IMG/VR virus record: IMGVR_UViG_3300000116_000024 | Span: 1 to 55,525 of that record | Reading direction: 5' to 3' (one strand) | DNA: 55,525 nt | Origin: a virus | Part shown: piece by piece, positions 54,611-55,525 of the stretch | Numbering within the stretch: the first letter of the stretch is position 1 | How the letters are laid out: each line of letters begins with the position of its first letter | Translations under genes and position numbers: made by a program | The notes under the pieces: model-generated | What the model was told of the DNA's origin: nothing | What the model saw: only the letters and a program-made list of their open reading frames with translations | Database searches by the model: none

Positions 54611-54638
54611 CAAAGATATACAATTTTTTTGATGTCAA
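54611..54638 (-). promoter_or_regulatory. Late-operon promoter candidate (Bacteroidota type)
   Basis: Minus strand: TTG, 17 nt, TATCTTTG, a perfect fit to TTG/TAnnTTTG. It is about 66 nt upstream of the first late gene and points leftward, so host RNA polymerase probably transcribes the structural array. The predicted transcript starts within a G-run (GGGGGTGGGTGGGC) directly after the -7 box, which is unusual and could form a G-quadruplex. Confidence 0.6.
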
Positions 54639-54741
54639 CCAAATTTTTAAAAAAACTTTTTTTTTCAACATGCCCCCACCCATCATGTGAGTAGCAAAGG
54701 AGACCCCTTCTAATACAGACCCCACACAAAGTTTGACGGTT

Positions 54742-54754
54742 GGGGATAGTCCCC
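54742..54754. repeat. GGGGA-TAG-TCCCC inverted repeat, operator candidate
   Basis: Perfect 5-bp G/C-rich arms with a 3-nt spacer, 31 bp upstream of the rightward gene start, between -35-like TTGACG and -10-like GATAAT. Such placement fits an operator or an RNA hairpin in the leader; arm length is short, so confidence is modest. Confidence 0.35.
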
Positions 54755-54784
54755 GCCTGATAATCATCTAAACAAAACAAAAAG

Positions 54785-55201
54785 ATGGCTTTAACATTTC
54801 AAGAGTACAACAGAACAGACCTAGTAAACCTAGGAACAGTAGCAACCAACGCAGGAAAAGACGGTGCAATCACTTTGATTGACAAGAACTTTAAGAATCC
54901 TAACAAGAAGGTTGCGTTAGTGATTAAATTAGCAGACGGGCGTAGTACCGTAGTAGCTTGCTCAACAGCAGTGAGTGCAGGTTTGCGTGAACAGAGCATC
55001 ACCCTTTCACAAGTTCAAGGGTTTCCAATCCTTGAGACTACTTGGGATTCCATTAACGCTGAAACAGGTAAGACTGAGAAAGTTACTGGGAACTTTGTGA
55101 GCATGCCAGCTGGTTCGCAAATGGAGGACTTCAAGATTACTGAGGAGGCAACAGCTTACGTTGCACCAACGAGTAGGCTTGACGAGCTTGTAGCACTTTA
55201 A
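54785..55201 (+). CDS. 138-aa protein of unknown function, first rightward (early-side) gene
   Basis: A soluble, Thr/Ala/Val-rich protein (MALTFQEYNRTDLVNLG..., then ITLIDKNFKNPNKKVALVIK) with alternating strands, possibly an OB- or beta-barrel-like fold; no catalytic or membrane motif. It starts behind an A-rich leader (AACAAAACAAAAAG). Its GC is 44% by my count, well above the roughly one third of the late genes, and codons ending in G/C are more frequent (for example GGG, CGT, GTG). That suggests high expression or a different origin. It is the only gene on this strand here, so it may be the first transcript of the early/replication arm. Confidence 0.8.
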   Translation: MALTFQEYNRTDLVNLGTVATNAGKDGAITLIDKNFKNPNKKVALVIKLADGRSTVVACSTAVSAGLREQSITLSQVQGFPILETTWDSINAETGKTEKVTGNFVSMPAGSQMEDFKITEEATAYVAPTSRLDELVAL

Positions 55202-55212
55202 AAGCTACAAGT
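55187..55212 (+). repeat. Inverted repeat across the stop codon of the 138-aa gene
   Basis: CTTGTAGC (55187-55194) and GCTACAAG (55205-55212) are perfect 8-bp arms with a 10-nt loop that contains the TAA stop. It could stabilise the 3' end of the short transcript or assist termination together with the G/C-rich hairpin 13 nt further on. Confidence 0.5.
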
Positions 55213-55224
55213 TTGAAAGGGAGG

Positions 55225-55260
55225 GAGGGAGGCAGAAGCCTTCCTTCACACCTCTCTTTA
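55225..55260 (+). terminator. Terminator candidate after the 138-aa gene
   Basis: GGAGGGAGGC, loop AGAA, GCCTTCCTTC forms a ten-pair stem (two G-U), followed after ACACC by TCTCTTTATAT, an imperfect T-rich tract. The left arm is part of a GGGAGGGAGGGAGG run that could alternatively make a G-quadruplex. Confidence 0.5.
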
Positions 55261-55459
55261 TATATAGGGTGGGTCAGAGACTTTAGGGTGGGCCTTTAAA
55301 AAAACAATGTAATGTTGTCCTTTATATATATGTAAAACTTTTCCCTTATAGAGAAATAAAGTTTGTTTCTTGATATTCAGTGAGTTATATATACATTCTT
55401 TGTGTGTAAAGTGGTGTACGTCTTAGCACTAATAGGTTAAAGGTGTCATTTTCCTTGTT
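55261..55459. other. Noncoding stretch with direct repeat TAGGGTGGG
   Basis: No credible gene from 55202 to 55459. It contains TAGGGTGGG twice (55265-55273 and 55284-55292, start-to-start 19 bp), each near TTTATATATA-like tracts, and long A/T-rich segments. Such tandem motifs could be promoter or replication-initiator sites. I see no TAnnTTTG box on the plus strand, so early promoters here may be of another class, possibly read by the virion RNA polymerase. Confidence 0.4.
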
Positions 55460-55525
55460 ATGAAAATCATATTCAAGAAGATACATATAGCATTAACTCA
55501 AACATCTTTGCTCTATATGTATTAT
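55460..55525 (+). CDS. Possible start of a rightward gene, cut by the right edge
   Basis: ATG at 55460 opens a frame of 22 codons to the edge of the window (MKIIFKKIHIALTQTSLLYM...). The start is basic and hydrophobic. Too short to judge; it could also be chance in A/T-rich DNA. Confidence 0.2.
   Translation, partial: MKIIFKKIHIALTQTSLLYMYY

Larger units (their letters stand above)
54546..54784. other. Divergent intergenic region with G/C runs and inverted repeat
   Basis: 239 bp without a credible gene; two open frames here look spurious. It holds the leftward late promoter, an A/T-rich tract (54622-54665), several C-runs on the plus strand (54599-54611, 54664-54671), and the inverted repeat GGGGA-TAG-TCCCC at 54742-54754 just upstream of the rightward gene. 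TTGACG at 54733-54738 and GATAAT at 54759-54764 resemble -35/-10 elements but are 20 nt apart. It may also be a replication origin or packaging start. Confidence 0.5.

Noticed and set aside
54573-54780. Two overlapping 61-64-aa minus-strand frames in the divergent gap
   Set aside because: They cover the promoter and A/T tracts, have low-complexity translations and overlap each other; no coding signs.

Overview
The window is about 55 kb of a tailed double-stranded DNA phage of the crAss-like group (order Crassvirales). It probably infects a Bacteroidota host, most likely a flavobacterium-like one. The evidence is the gene set and its order: terminase large subunit, P22-type portal, scaffold candidate, HK97-type major capsid protein, tail-tube/ring proteins, two HU/IHF-like proteins, a 1919-aa muzzle-like protein, and then a run of giant cargo proteins. 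The last complete one carries the DxDxD (D-F-D-I-D) motif of crAss-like virion RNA polymerases. Host-type promoters of the Bacteroidota form (TTG, 17-21 nt, TAnnTTTG) and A-rich leaders in place of Shine-Dalgarno sites point to the same host phylum. GC content is roughly one third in the late block.

Layout. From 54,545 down to the left edge every gene is on the minus strand in one compact late array, usually with 1-30 nt gaps or ATGA/TAATG overlaps. In transcription order it holds: (a) 54.5-52.7 kb, small regulatory or packaging genes (HTH protein, HU/IHF-like protein, zinc ribbon, two unknowns, terminase small-subunit candidate); (b) 52.7-45.1 kb, TerL, portal, scaffold candidate and MCP; (c) 44.9-42.0 kb, three head proteins; (d) 41.9-37.0 kb, a fast-evolving-looking block of Cys-rich micro-proteins, a collar-type fibre, two small membrane proteins and three proteins sharing one N-terminal module, several with Thr-rich linkers; (e) 36.9-33.4 kb, a calcineurin-like phosphoesterase, a ring-type protein, a second HU/IHF-like protein and a P22 gp4-like tail-tube protein; (f) 33.4-1 kb, muzzle-like protein, a small appendage protein, and virion cargo proteins of 1776, 1226, 882 and 4664 aa plus a further protein running off the left edge. 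Intrinsic terminators or hairpins sit after MCP, after the 381-aa head protein and after block (d). Promoter candidates sit before the whole array, before the phosphoesterase and before the 882-aa/4664-aa pair.

The right end (54,546-55,525) is the divergent switch region: a late promoter pointing left, an unusual cluster of G/C runs and inverted repeats, and one rightward gene of 138 aa whose GC content (44%) is clearly above that of the late genes.

How it fits together: the HTH and IHF-like proteins and TerL act around packaging; portal, scaffold and MCP build the head; the ring, tube and muzzle proteins form a short tail; collar and Thr-linker proteins decorate the particle; and the giant proteins are probably packaged and ejected with the DNA. 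Those cargo proteins supply a transglycosylase, a peptidoglycan-binding domain, membrane-active segments and the RNA polymerase for early transcription. The most interesting signals are a repeated GGWLDKY...KAQ(N/D/T)G motif shared by three neighbouring cargo proteins, an N-terminal module reused in four proteins, two previously hidden Cys-rich micro-genes, and a competing-hairpin region just after the capsid gene. All reading frames close under the standard genetic code.
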